A stretch of DNA of 64,000 nt from Hymenolepis diminuta (GCA_900708905.1 CAADRB010000011.1:1379169-1443168), one strand, 5' to 3'. Counted from the stretch's first letter, positions 1 to 13,365 are shown. The notes: generated from the letters alone by a model not told the origin. Program-made: numbers and translations.

Positions 1-455
1 TCAAGTTCTCAAGTAGTGCAGGTTGGATTTTCATCAATGCCAACTTGCAATTGCCCAGAACTGGGCTTTCTTGAGCATCCTGCTCTCAGCTCGTCTTTCA
101 AACTGAAGTCATCCTTTTTGAAGCGTGGAGGTGAAAACCACCTTCTGCGGGTCTTTTCCTTCACAACATTTCCATTTCATTTCCATAAGTGTCTTTGAGT
201 GATTTTGATGCTGTTGAGCTTGCCGTATTTCCATTATGAAATTCAAAGAGTAAGATATGCCTGATATTGCCTGATGTGCTCTTTATTTGGAGTGTACATT
301 AGGGCTAGAANTAGTTATTAATAACGATAATTATCACACAATCTGAAAGAAGAAATAATATTTTATTAATTACCATGGATAAGCCTACAACAATGACAGA
401 CTAAATTGATGTGATTGTGTCCTAAAAATTGTACAGAAGTTCTATTACAACCTGA
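1..455 (-). mobile_element. Mariner element, partial copy cut by the window edge
   Basis: The last 40 bases carry a mariner terminal inverted repeat (reverse complement begins TCAGGTTGTAATAGAAC) followed by a TA at 456-457, the expected target duplication. Positions 1-240 read on the minus strand give the decayed N-terminal helix-turn-helix part of a mariner transposase: SLKDTYGNE, then after a frameshift RRRWFS, FKKDDFSLKDELRAG and an in-frame stop inside TT*EL, where active relatives read TTREL. Positions 1-421 match 14828-15248 base for base except an N at 311. The rest of the element lies off the left edge. Family assignment is firm; activity is excluded by the stops. Confidence 0.85.
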
Positions 456-457
456 TA

Positions 458-2009
458 AATATCCAAAAAAAAATTTTCACTAACCAAGAAAACGGCTGTT
501 GTCACTTTACCCAATAGTTTTGGAATGTGAGTATAAGGATACTTCCCAAATCACTTTTGCTTTCTTCTCTATAAATCAAACTTTGAATTCATAAAAACTC
601 CCCATTTTTCTTTCCTGGTAAAAGCAACATGTTCAGACTTATTTCCATTGAGTCATTAACTATAATTCAACTAAGGCGTAGATGGTCGACTTCTCGAATA
701 GAATATAAAGCTGGAGGCGGGAAGCTCTATCGATTTAATTTATTTAAACATTATTGACAGTCCCTTTTTGTTAAAGCACAGCCATGAGCAATCACTTACG
801 TTTTCAATCATAAAATTTACTTTAATCAAAACAAAAAGGAACACGGCGATTGGCTGTAAGACGTCTACTTGTTAAATACTTTGATAGATATTTGCTTAGG
901 TATTTCTTAGAGTTTATCAGAGTAACAGTCATGTGAGCTCACCACGTATGCTTTATGCTCTTTATTTAACCCAACCTATGCAATGCAGGGGTTAGTCCTG
1001 GTACTAAAATGTAAGTTAAGCTGTGCAAAACATAGCTTTTAGCACTGTACTTACCAAAGTAGACGATGAGTAGGAAATGGAAATTTATACTTGAAAATTA
1101 AAGACAACCCAGGAACTCCACTTGTGAATGGTACTATTTTTTCTCTATCATTTCAAGAAATTTGAGAGGTGTTATCAGCCATCATTAGTAATTTCCCTAT
1201 TACACATGTAAAAGACTGGTTCTATATTTGGTTAATGTTAATATTGGTTTAAAGATTGAATAATAATTCCGATATTATTTCTTCGGCTAAGAAGAATTTT
1301 TAACGGTAGATAAATAAAACTCAAACCAATATCGGGAAGGAAAGATGACAAATAAAATTTTAAATAAGAATACACGGTAATTAATAGACATCGGTACTTT
1401 TCACGAAATTGTGAAGCCCATAGTTTCCACCGTTAAGCTGAATCCATGCATCTACGACCAAAAATTCAGTGCCATAAAATAATTCTGAAATTAAGTCAAA
1501 GACGGGCTTTTGAAACGCTCATACTGGACAGAAGGCAGTAAAATGAAGTTTTTCCGACTTGAAAATGCAAAATTTATCGTTTTTATCAAGACAATTATTT
1601 ATTAATTTTCTATTTTTTGATAATTAAATTTACATGACGCAAAATGATTACTTATTTTAACAATGTTGAAAACAATAATTGATAAATAAACTTAAATTCT
1701 ATCAATAAAAATTATTATTCGCTTATTCAATCGTAATTTCTTACAATTTAAATATTTACATAACAATTAAGTACCTGCCATAGATAGGGCTCATTGGGGC
1801 TATTTATGAAGTGAATTGCTTTATGGTAGCAGAAGGAAATAAATAGTATTCGGTACATTATGAAAATTTAAAATTATTTCCTGTACATAACATGACGATT
1901 TTTATTTGTAAATCAATTAATCTATACCTTAGAAATGTGGATTAGTAATGAACTGATTGCGCTGATTTCGATATGATGATTATTAAATTATTCTTTTTAT
2001 ATAAATGCG
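458..2009. other. Intergenic, AT-rich
   Basis: I see no coding exon, RNA gene or recognisable repeat here. Homopolymer-rich AT stretches dominate. Confidence 0.6.
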
Positions 2010-2196
2010 TCGATGATGCATTGGTCATCTTGCATGCCTGTCACATCAGGGATCACGGGCTTAATTCCCATCGGTGCACACTCAGTGAGCGGAATAGCCA
2101 ACCGCAATAGTAACGTTTGGCTAACACCAGCCCCTCATGAGAGAGACTTCAATCTCTACCCAAGATGAGCATTATCCTAAATGGGCTTGGAAATTA
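2010..2196 (+). mobile_element. tRNA-derived SINE, copy A
   Basis: The head has an RNA polymerase III A-box-like TGATGCATTGG near 2014 and a B-box-like GGGCTTAATTCCC near 2057. These are followed by the family body ATCGGTGCACACTCAGTGAG, GGAATAGCCAACC, and a tail CCTAAATGGGCTTGG. The same order of blocks recurs at 10.6, 17.6, 41.9, 42.7, 46.4 and 55.5-55.9 kb in this window. That recurrence, not any database match, is the evidence for a family. The copy is full-length but diverged. Confidence 0.75.
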
Positions 2197-5100
2197 CAAT
2201 TATTATTCTGTTTATATACAAGTCAATTTAGATTCCGTTGTAAGAAAATGACTTTTAAGACATGGCCAGAAGTGAAAAAGAGAAACTGGTAAAACTACTA
2301 ATCTTTAAATCAAATAGTGCTAAGAAAGTTGTTCAGAATAGATAATAAAAAAATGGGGATCACAGAGGCGGGAAAGAATACAAAATTTAAGTGGAGGAAA
2401 TATCGTATTAGGTGGCTAGAATCAATCGGCGAACGATAGACCAAACAGAAGTTGCGATACTGAATTTGCGAAGTAATGCGGTAAATCGTGCTTTGATTGG
2501 GAGATCAGCCATAAAATTTTCATAAACATCACGCTATCGAGCTTATCTAGTCATAAATAGCATTGCGATGAAATTCATCTACTCTTTTTACATAGTCTTC
2601 AAGGTTATTTGTCACTTTGTGTCAATGTAGTTGGCAAAGTGCAGAAATTTTGGCCCTCTTCATCCTAAAATTTTGATTTTATATGACCATATTCAATTTA
2701 ATCAGTGGTTCTTATGTTGACAACATAAGTACTGTCAGTAGGTTATCTAAGTATTGGCATCACAGATTAAACACGAAATTAGCATAAGTAAATGTAATAT
2801 AGATGAAACCACTTCACCTCGGAATGTGCTATAGTGAGTAATGCTATGCACCACTACTAGTCTCCTTGTTCTTGGCAGTATAAAGTTACAATAAATCGAG
2901 TGGCATGACCAACCGCAGAAGTAACCTCACTTATGAATTTGAAGCGTCAAGCGATGCAGATTGAACATTACTACATCTTAATGAACTTTCTTCTCTTTTT
3001 AAAATATGGACAACTGGATTCTTCTGATTTCAGGCAAAGCAAAACTCTTTGGTTTGACCCTCTGTCTCCTTTCACCTCATGGTAAACTTACTTACTCAGA
3101 TGCTTTTCCATAAGTAATGTTTTTAAAAGGTTACTTAATGTACTGAAGGTTGTAATGTTAATAATAGCACATTGTAGCTCAAATTTCCTTAAAACAGAAT
3201 GATGAATATGCTGAGAACGTTGACAAGGCAAAAATCTGAGCAATTATTCAATATTTTCCCCTAACGAAATTAATATTTCATTGTATGCTTTATTCACATT
3301 TTGAATGGAATAATAATTATCCTTTAAATTGTTTATTGAACTAATATGAATTAAGCTACACTGTATTTAGTTCACTTGAACTGTAAGGAGTTTTCCTTAA
3401 TAATAGGTAGATTTTGTGCTCTCTGGATAAGATATCGACCTGTGGCTTATAACAAAATCATTTAAGTAGATAAAACATTCTGTTAGAATGAAATAGAATT
3501 CCTCTAAAATTGTTCTTCATCTACATTCATCAAATATTATTATCTAATATTTATTTAATATGCACTAACAATTAGGGATATAGTTCATTTTTACCACCAC
3601 ATATGGTAAGAAAATCTGTGATGCTAAATCATGGAAAAACGTCCAAACACGGGTACTAATGAAAAGTCCAAAAGTCATGAGCATTAAGAGAGCCTTATTT
3701 CATCTGATTCCTAGGATTCAGGCTAAATACTTTTAAGATATCAGTAGAGTTCACTCATTATTTGGCTAATATTTCAAATTTCAAGTTTCTGGATTGGGGG
3801 CCTGTGCGCATGGTCTAGAGTTTTTGAACCAGTTAACTGATAGGGAAAAGTGGTCGTACTATTTCAATGTAGTCAACTTCTAATTGTCACAATACTAGCT
3901 AATATGTTTTGTCACAGAAAAGCCCAGCATAGTTCACACAAGGTGAAATTTAGTGCAACCCATATTGAGAAGTTTACTTATCATATTTTAGCGAATTTGG
4001 ACAGTTACACTTAATTCCATTAGAACCTTTTCCTGCTTAATGCTATTAGACTGAGCTTCATTAGAGCAGTTCTTAATTTTTACCTACATGTGTGTTTAAA
4101 ACACTGCGTAAATTTCACTTTTTTTCCAAGAGGACTAATTCTTGATGGGCCAATTTATTTGAAATAAACATAAATTTATTCATTTACAGGCTCCCATATT
4201 TCAAAGAATTATGGAGCGTTGTCATCCTTTACTAATATTTATTGATTTTTTTTTCAAAAAATGCTTCAAGGTCGAGGGAAAGGATACGTACAATCTCTAC
4301 CAGCCTTTTTTGGCAAAAATGAATTGATTTGGTTTCTTCGGTACCATTATGGTAGAAATCATCAAGAAAAGTCATTACTAAGGCGAAGTATGAAAAATTT
4401 AAGGAATTCTTGGTTTTAGCCGGACCCTAGTAGTTTAAGCACCTAAAAAGTCAATTAGGTCAATTAAAGGATAAAGTGAAGCAAAAAAACAAATTAGACA
4501 CCACAGTTCGCTAGTTTCAAGCTCTAGATCATATATCCGCTAAATACAATATTGAAATGAGGATGAGGATGATGCAACCACTCACCTTCAGATGTTGTCT
4601 TTTTTCTGGCATCAAAAAAATTGGGGCTGGATTATGGAAATATAAACAGGAAACTACAAGAGAACTCAAATCTCTATTCATAAAAATCAGTTCGATTGCC
4701 TCCCAATTGCTTAGAAAAATATTCTCCTGTAATACCGGACTCCTCAAGGTAGATGTTAAGAGCAAGGGGGGCCGTCAAATTGTGCACCTTTGCTTATCAA
4801 GAAAGACTTCTTTGTGTTTTAATCTCCATCTTATTTAGTAGCTAGGATGTTTAAAATTATTTATCTTTATGTTAAAATCGCCTTTGGAATACAAATATTA
4901 AGTAATTATGTTTATTGCTGAAGCAGACCTAAAAAATGCATTTTTTGCAGAAAAGAAAGCAACATTCGTGTTTTAATGCCTGTTCCATAGGCGGAATGAT
5001 AATAATGGACTTGAAGTGCCCGAGTTTTAGATACAGATGTAAAAACCCCATATTCTTTCCCTAAATTTTATCCTTATTACAGTGCATCCACTAGTTTGAT

Positions 5101-8100
5101 GAGTTTAGTGTGCACTCTCAGTGTAAATAAGCAAATATATTAACATTTTTGATATTTCTCTTCCATCTTACGCATCAATGCAGAGAGAGTTTGCCATAGT
5201 TTACAATAATAGGAAAATTACCTATCACTAACTGTATCAGTAAAGCACCATTTAATCAATTCCATGACCTTGAACGGGACACACCTATTAAGGTGCTTTA
5301 ATCCAATTTACATTTGTTCACAAATTAAATAACTTTTTACTTTAGTTTTCTAAACGTAATTCTGTGTCTTTAAAATAATTTTATTGAATCCTGATAAAAT
5401 AATAACCGCATATTTTATTTATATGCCGGTTAGTAAGTTACCATCCCAGAGAAGTGAGTTCAAGACTTTTAAAATCCAAATTTTAGGTAGAAAACGATTT
5501 GGCATATGGAACTTGAAATTTTCACAATTTGTCAACTCAATGTTGACTATGGAATATATACCGATAGTTTTTGCTGATTATGGATATTTTTTATTTTTAC
5601 CTCTGGAGTTGTAAAAGCTGCATTGATGATTTAGTTCAAAGACAGCCAATATAATCATCAAAAATTTCCCACCATTTACTAAACTTGTATTTTATTCTGC
5701 CACTAATTTTGGATTTATTGGCTGAACTTCATCTAGGTTGGCCATCTGATACTTTCTATGCCATGAACGAATATTCCCAATGTGGCCTCTGTCTGTACTG
5801 ACCCATCTCCTAACTTTGAGTAGATTGGGGTTGCCAATTTAGCTGCCTGAGATGATGGTTTTAGACATCACAGGATTTATATTTAGCAGCCTGATGCTAT
5901 AAAAAGACTATTACATGATCACTTATTATCTTAGACACTGCAGAGTCCACCGGAGGCATCACCCTCCTAAATTCTTTCAATCCTCATCATATAATAAGAT
6001 AATGAAAAAAGAAACAGTCGTTTGAGAGTTTTATTGAAAACAAATGTATAAAGGTGTATGTGTTACAAAATTCTTTAAATAAACAGAAAGTCTTCATACG
6101 AAGGAATTAAGATCCATCGAGTCCTAGCAAAAGTGGCATTATGCATAAAACGTTTTAAAACCAGTCTGAATCGATCGACGGGAGTTTGTTTGGGCCATGG
6201 CGAAATTGACATTTCCAGCCCAATGCGGAAAGTCAGCATATATCGATGGATTCACTTTGACAGTCGTGATCGAGTTCGATTCTGTGTAGTCACAAAAATA
6301 ACAAGGACATATCAATCAGCAGTATGGAATGCTAATCGTTTGTTCCAACAGCTGAATGTATGTCTTTCAGAAATAAATAAACATCAATAATTAGGATCCT
6401 GGTAAATGACAATTTAGCAGTCCTCGTCCTTTGTAAAATGTAAAGCATCCAGAAATTTGGCACATGAAGCTGTTGTCAATCTTTACGCATTTAGCCAAGG
6501 ATCCCATTGGAAATGCAAAAGCGATGCTCTACTTCCTATAAACAATGGGTATGGCTATAAGCATTACGCTCATGTTATCTTGCATGAGTTCTCTTGAGAT
6601 AGAAATTCATAGTTTGAGAAATAATAACTGTTTTGGTGGGTGTTACATCTATGATAAATCAGTTCCATCAGACGTCTTATTTAGTTTGTCTTAGTCATGA
6701 CACCGTTCTTCGTAGATTTCATTTTAAAGGTGATCCAGTTAGACTTATCTATGTGAAATCTTCTTTATTGAATATCGATCGTATAATTTCCTAGAAGGAT
6801 CACAATATATGCCACCTCACCACTTCTGGTTTCTTTTCATATTTTTCTCCGGTCTTCGTATCTAAAAATAAAAAGAGCTATTTAAATAAACTAAAAAATT
6901 CCTAATATAGCAAATTTTAGCAATCGGTTGTTCGATTTTGTTTTCCGATTAGCAATAGTCCATGAAAAGTATTCACAATATATTCTTTCATAGCATATGT
7001 AAAGTACTCTATCATTTTTCGGATATTTTTTGTGATTGAACGGCGTGATAAAAAAATCATATGCAAAACCAAACGCCATCATAAGACAGCTCTTGTCAGG
7101 TTAAGCCTTGCAAGAGGACGATTGCCATATTTGACGAAGTACATTTACTCCCCCTGGGTTAGAAGAATTATTGTTTTAAAAAAATAATGGAAAAGAATGC
7201 CTATTTCTCTAAATCAAACAAAGAAGTAACTAGAAAACCAAATTTTCTATTATTCATGTATAGAGCGTATGTATCGCAATTTATGGAAGGATATCCTGTT
7301 ATTGTCATTTTAATATAAGACACCCTTTGGCTATAGATCAAAACGGACAAGTAATGTTTAAATTCAAAACCACAAGAGGCTAAGGACTACTTATTCTATG
7401 GAACATGGAACCTGTTGTATATACTTAAACCACATTAGTAAATGTTGGGGAATGAGAAATTTTGAATGTGGCGTTTGTTTGGTTTCATTAAGACTTGCAA
7501 AAAAGACAAAAAGGAGGAAATGGCAAGTGAGAGGTGGTAAAATTCAGCTAGTAGATTCTAAAGATGTAAAATAAGGTCATACAGCATCGTTTTGGAAAAT
7601 AAAGACAGGATGGAACACTAGGGTATGAAACTGTAAAATATTATAATTTCAAATTTCATGGAATATCATAAATTATTGGTGCATTTTAGATATATGAAAA
7701 CAACTTTTAATATTCTTTCACACATTCTCAGCCAGAATTACTAAATTTTCAAAGTAGGCATTAATATATTACAAGTTAATTTGAATATTTACTTTTCATA
7801 TATCCTATTAACAAAACTTGCATTCATTTTTGATGCATTCTGCTTCTTCAGCTTGCTCAAATTTGACATACCCAGCTGAAACACTCTTATTTTTCCTTAA
7901 AATTGTATTGTTGAGGAAACTTATCGAAAAATACTAATAAAAACTGAGAATATCTAGAGAAAACACGTCAAACTAGACCACATCTTAGTTTACTCTTCCG
8001 GGTTAACTTTGTGGAGGACATATACAAATATTAAAGAGAGAGGGAGAAAGAGATCGGGTTAAAAGACTATTGTGTCCAAATTTCATTTGTCTGGACATCA

Positions 8101-9150
8101 CAGTAGCAATAATAAAATCAACCATACATCTATTCGCAGTTCACGACTGATATTTTGGAAATCTTGCTTTTCGGTGTCGGCGTTGGAAAAGGCGCGAAAT
8201 AACTGCTGTAATTCATATTATATTTATGTAAGCTGGAATAAAGCTATCATTGCCTCACTTAAATTTGTTCACATTTAGATGGACGGATTTTTCATCTAAT
8301 ATAGTGAAGGCGATAAGAATTGAGTCATGCATGCATACCTTTTTCAAAATTCGGATATCAAGCCCAATTTTCAACTTGGAAGTTCCTAACGAATTTGGTT
8401 ATATAAAATCTTGCAGTTTGTAAGAAAAATGTGAGAGGAGGGTGCCTATGTAGTATTACTTAAACAAATCAAGTTTTCTTATGATAACTTTCCTCTCTTT
8501 TCACTGAAAGCACTGATGATATCGGTGCATACACCAAATCAAACGATTTCTTTGATCGGAACTCTTGACCACACATCCCTAATAATAATAAAAATTTATA
8601 TTTTTCCAGACTTAGGACCTCGTAATCAAAATTTAATATTATTGCTGTCAAACGTCATCGTGCATTATGGAACTAATTTTACGAAAGACTGAGTCCCTGC
8701 AGTCTTAACAGGAATAGGCAATACAGTTATCGAGGCAAGCCTTTCCTTGTCTGGTCAGCAATACTGCCTGCTCAAATATTACATATCGTTTTTACCTTTA
8801 CAGAACAATTAAATGAGGGCAAGATCGCAATCTAAAAAGTAAAGTTTTCTAATTAAATTAAATCTCGTATTAGGATAAAGTACTCTAAGTTAATAACAAC
8901 GTTAAGTTAAAATATTTAAAAACATATAGTTTTTTATTAGATAGCAAAATACAAGTACTACTGAATATAGTAGAAATAAATTTTGAATTACAAATAATTA
9001 AGGCTACAACAGAATGTAAAATTATTATGAAGTATTTTTGTATACATTATTAATTTGAAAATTCCAAATAACTATTTATAAAACATGAAATATTCAAAAT
9101 AACATATTAAGAGAGTAAATAATGAAAATAATATTTTTGTTTTATTCAGC
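2197..9150. other. Intergenic, AT-rich, upstream of glycogenin 1
   Basis: About 7 kb with no supported gene. Around 2880-2930 a block GTGGCATGACCAACCGCAG resembles the middle of the SINE family and may be a fragment. Around 6180-6320 the DNA is slightly GC-richer and contains GAGTTCGATTC, B-box-like, in an open frame of 85 codons (6133-6390) that matches nothing I recognise. The remainder shows no structure I can support. Confidence 0.5.
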
Positions 9151-9216
9151 AACGCATAGTAAGCGTATATATGCAGATGTCTTCGTAGTATCAATGGTTA
9201 TCAAAAGCACATCAAA

Positions 9217-12084
9217 AGTAAGCCTCAGAAGTCCTATTTCAAAATATTATTTTCAATTCCCTAATCACATCTTCCAATTTAGTGACTGAGGCATTTGTAA
9301 CTTTGGCAACAAACAATGAATATGCTGTGGGAGCTATGGTACTGGCAGCTTCTCTAAGAAATACGAAAACTACTAAAAAACTTGTCTGCATGGTTACAAA
9401 CACCGTTGAAAGTCCAATGCTGTAATTTATCTTATTCTTACATTATTTTTTGCGACCATATATAGAGAGCAAGTTAAAGAATTTTTCGATGAAGTTGTCA
9501 GGGTAGATGTGCTTGATAGCAGAGATGAGGTGAACTTGAAACTCCTTAACAGACCCGAACTTGGTGTCACTTTCACCAAACTTCATTGCTGGCGTCTAAC
9601 ACAATACACTAAATGTGTCTTTATGGATGCTGATACAATGGTTACCCAAAATGTTGATGACATGTTTGAAGGTGAGGAGATAACTGCTGCTCCGGATCCA
9701 GGATGGCCTGACTGCTTCAACTCTGGTGTTTTCGTCTTCACCCCAAGCTTGGACACCTACCGAGCTTTATTAGATTTTGCGCTTGAAGAGGGTAGTTTCG
9801 ATGGCGGAGATCAGGTTAATTATAGTTCATTTCATCCTATAGACCTCTAATTTCTCAATACCTTATATTAATCGCTTGAAATTTAGGGACTTCTTAATGC
9901 ATTCTTCCCTCACTGGCGCATACAGGGGGCAAAATATCGATTGCCATATACTGACAACTGTTGTACACACTGCTTCTATACCTATGTGCCGGCCCTAAAG
10001 AAATTTGGATGGAATGTTCGTGTTATTCACTTTATTGGGCAAAATAAACCCTGGAACTATATAAATAATATACAGAACGGTGATTTGTACATTGGTGAAT
10101 ATATGGACCCTCAATCACTGAGATTCTTAAATCTCTGGTGGCATTATTTCCTTACTGAAGTTCAGCCCAAAATCAAATCTTTTTTGGTAAGTTACCTGTA
10201 ATTAACTTTTAACTGGTTGATTTATAAATAAAATTATAAGGGTCTATTGAGTTATAATCAAAGGTGATTTTCATCTTTCCCGCTTGTAAGGATCGGCATC
10301 TGTTTTGACTATACGTAGAGTGATAAAAATATGCACTTTATAAACCATGACCTTGGGATTACACAAGTTACAACATTATTTCTTATGACAGGAAAATAAT
10401 ATGCTATTTTAATAATAGAAAAGCATTAAAAGACGAATACTGAAGGTCTTGCAATAAGTAAGAGAGAGGTAGAGAATTAAGTCCGAGCATCAAAAAAATT
10501 GTACTTCATTTTTGGCTTATCAGATTGTCCGTTTTTCCGTCAATAGGCATACGAATTGTTAAAGAAGACTTAAGACCTGGCAGTTCAAATTCAAGATTCA
10601 TAAATAATAGTCCATGTCTGCAGTGGTTAACTTAAGAAGTCATGGGTTCACAACGTCTATTGGTGGATACCCAGGAAACAGGAGGACCAACCGCTGCGCT
10701 TAAATTTGCTTAATAAAGGAGGTTGCAATGTTCATGTCTCTCGCAGCCAAAATGTATTACGCCACTTCTCTACCTAAGATAAGCGTTTTCATAAAATGAT
10801 TTCGGAGATACAATCAGCTAATCAAATAGAAAGATCGGTTAAGTCACCTTTACTAATCTGCGCTTCTGTGAGTCATTCATAATCCGCTTATTCATATAAA
10901 GTAAGATATTTTAGCAAAAGTCTGCAATGATTACAGCTTAGATTTTCTTCAATCGGACATACATGTTGGAAAGTTAAAAAAACTGGTTTTTACAGCAGAT
11001 GAGAGTGTTATTTCATTTTCTGCCGTATTTGCTATTACATTTGTAAAACTTATTTGCATATCCGTTCTAGGAAAAATCGGAAATCGGTAAGTTTAGATTT
11101 ACAAGACTTCTAACTGAAAATTTGTGTCAGAAACTATTTGGATTCTTTAAATAGCCCCTTTTATTTCTAGATACAAAGACCGGAGAAAAATATGAAAAGG
11201 AATCAGAAGTGGTAAGCCGGCATATACTACGTTAAAACTGAAATTAACAGCACTGAAGTTAAACGAATATAAATACTGCAATAAAATAAATTTTATTGAA
11301 TATATATAGTTTGTATTATCTCTTGCACTCATCCATTATAATAATTTTAAATCGAAGTAGCCAATAAGTTCACTTTGGCATAGGTTTTGCGCCCATATTT
11401 TAATGAATTAACTACCAAGCAGAACTAGTTGAGTTACAAATTGAATTGAATTGAAGTTGCGGTTTTGACAGAGACCGGTAAACATTAAACACTAAGCTAT
11501 GTTACTGAATCAACTTCGTCGGAGTACGTGTATATATTTGCAAAGTAAAGAAATCTTACTTTCATAGTTGGCTGAGATGGCAAAACGGGTTGTTTATTTA
11601 AAGTGAATATAAAATAACTCAAAATTCAAAAAGTAATTAAAATATCTAGATGAAAATACACTACGATGACTATTTAATTTGCGGTGCTTAACCGTAATTA
11701 GCTACAGTTTTTTATTGAATGGCGTTTTTTAACAATTTCATTCTCAAGAATTATAAAGTACCATATAATTGTAGCAAGCTTTGCATCATTTTATACTGTA
11801 TTTTCTAGCTTGTCTTTAGAGTCATAATTTGCGTAACAAACTTAAAGTTTGTTCTTTCTGCTAACTTACACATTTTTAATCATTCATAGATCGGTAAAAT
11901 GGCTAAACTTGCCCAAATTAAGGTCAAACATGGGCCAGTAGTGGATATGGTTCGTGATCCCAGCCCACCGGGGAAAAGCATGGCCAAATGGGAACGTGGA
12001 GAAATTGACTACAAAGGCAGCGAGCGTTTCGAAAAAATCAGAGAGAAGTTGGACAAATCTATAGAAAACAAGAAGCATAAATAA
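9217..12084 (+). CDS. Glycogenin (glycogen-priming glucosyltransferase), paralog 1
   Basis: Glycogenin attaches glucose from UDP-glucose to its own tyrosine and extends a short primer for glycogen synthase, in the cytosol. Exons read: start-codon A at 9217 (end of a mainly 5'UTR exon), 9283-9421, 9466-9814, 9887-10186 and 11890-12084; introns are 65, 44, 72 and 1703 bp, all GT-AG. The product is 327 residues starting [10 protein letters not shown] (human GYG1 is 350). Visible motifs are KLHCW near 86, MDADT with metal-binding D101 and D103, [24 protein letters not shown] (D159, D162), acceptor Tyr194 in [13 protein letters not shown] and KPW (H211, K217), and the C-terminal glycogen-synthase-binding motif [10 protein letters not shown]. 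The family's usual TTDIR segment (about 175-179) is replaced by IQGAK. The start is chosen from the family N-terminus and from paralog 2, which has the same split ATG. The first exon's 5' end is not defined. Confidence 0.93.
9218..9282 (+). other. Intron 1 of glycogenin 1, splitting the start codon
   Basis: The donor is AAAA|GTAAGC and the acceptor CCAATTTAG|TGACTGAG. Splicing joins A (9217) to TG (9283-9284) to make the initiator ATG in frame with TEAFVTL. Its length, 65 bp, equals the matching intron of paralog 2. Confidence 0.75.
10612..10800 (+). mobile_element. tRNA-derived SINE inside the last intron of glycogenin 1
   Basis: The head reads GTCTGCAGTGGTTAAC (A box) and CATGGGTTCACAACG (B box). 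The body GGAGGACCAACCG and the tail CTACCTAAGATAAGCG then TTTTCATAAAATG follow the order seen in copy A at 2.0 kb. It lies in the same orientation as the gene, within the 1.7-kb intron, so it would be part of the primary transcript. Confidence 0.65.
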
Positions 12085-12224
12085 AGAGATCTGAATTTGC
12101 CAGTTTGAGTCTCTCCAGCTTGTCTGATTCCTCCATTTTTCTCAGTATTGTCGCCTATCACCTCATATTCTTGCTTTTTTGCATTCTCCTTCATTTGCTT
12201 TCACTGTATTAATTCCCATAGTTT

Positions 12225-12230
12225 AATAAA
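12225..12230 (+). promoter_or_regulatory. Poly(A) signal, glycogenin 1
   Basis: AATAAA lies 141 bp after the stop codon and is followed by a T/C-rich stretch. Another AATAAA overlaps the stop codon itself at 12080-12085, but it is too early to be the main signal. Confidence 0.55.
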
Positions 12231-12519
12231 GTTACTGTCTCTCTCGATTCTACTGACTACCTTTCTTCTGGAGAGGACATTTATTGATGATAAAACATGA
12301 TAGAATCAACGTTTTCATAACAAAATTTTAATATTTTAGATAAATATCTTGAGCTTATTTAATATTTTATATTAATATTCAACAATTACTAACGGGTTTT
12401 ACGAAATGGAAGCTTTATCATCCAGAGAGTATTTTCATTATTAGGTGATAAAATGCGTTAGATGCGAATTACAGCTTATAGCTTGTTGATGTTAGGGTAA
12501 CTAACGGCTGGCAGCGAAT

Positions 12520-12990
12520 AACAGTTGCGTAGGTCAACATGTATTGAATTAACCTCTGGGTGAATTCGAGCAGGTAAGAGAAATATGGGAGAGAGGAGAA
12601 CAGGAGGAAGTGTAGGCGCCGGTGAATGGCAAGCGTGTCTGCGCGGGGGTAGTTGTGATTAGAAATACTGTTTATTTGAGTCACTTGGACGAGGACATGA
12701 GTGTAGGGGTACTTTTAATGAAACGGCACGATTGTAGAAAGGAGTAATGGATAGACGCGTTCAGTCATGACAGATAGGGATTTTGTTTCATAGGGATGGC
12801 TTCGACGATGAAAACCTGAAGTGTTTTCGTAGATGATGATAGTAATAAGTAATTTTGGAAATGCATAGAGGTTCATCCTTCAAGCTATTAACTCCAAATT
12901 TTGGGGTTGTGCCGCTAGTGAATCTTTTAAACGAAGAACGTTTTGAGTACATGTCGCCTTTGACTATGTGAGAAATGTAAAATTGTTTTT
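12520..12990 (+). repeat. Dispersed repeat R2, copy 1
   Basis: The block CACTTGGACGAGGACATGAG, then TTTAATGAAACGGCACG and ATTGTAGAAA (about 12680-12740) recurs with few changes near 23740-23810. A downstream block, GGTTCATCCTTCAAG near 12870, recurs near 24040. Between the shared blocks the copies differ strongly, so the family is old. Nothing coding is recognised in it; a decayed transposon or retroelement piece is likely. Confidence 0.5.
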
Positions 12991-13365
12991 GAATTCTAGA
13001 CTTTCGATAATGCAATTGTAAATAAACCGTCTCTCTTGATTACCAACATTTAGTGTCACCATTATCTGAACATCTTAAAAACAGAGATTTAGTTTGATTG
13101 AGCCCCTTAAAGTGCTTTAGCGGTGAAGACTTGAAGAACACAGCGGCACCAATCATAACTTAAGTCTTGTAACAATAATTGATTTGAAGGAAAAATTATC
13201 CGAATATCAAAATTCGCCTCCCTCTTCTCAGTGAGCGTTAAATTTAAGGCCTTCCATCCACTGTCAAAATTTTAGCTCTGATGTGATCATTTGATTTTAT
13301 AAAGTTAATAATTGTGAACATTACTGTTGGCAGTCAAAGGCGATGATTAAAGTCCCTATATGTTC

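Noticed and set aside
16..198. 60-codon plus-strand frame, repeated at 14843-15025
   Set aside because: It is the antisense of the decayed mariner transposase N-terminal region, present twice because the element is.
6133..6390. 85-codon plus-strand frame with slightly higher GC
   Set aside because: No family, starts with a non-ATG codon, and contains a B-box-like GAGTTCGATTC suggesting an old SINE piece; too weak either way.
11071..11086. 16-nt microexon look-alike in the last intron of glycogenin 1
   Set aside because: Its length would shift the frame into the last exon, which otherwise joins in phase 0.
11884..12194. Minus-strand frames over the last exon of glycogenin 1
   Set aside because: They are shadows of the coding exon, whose plus-strand reading gives [10 protein letters not shown].
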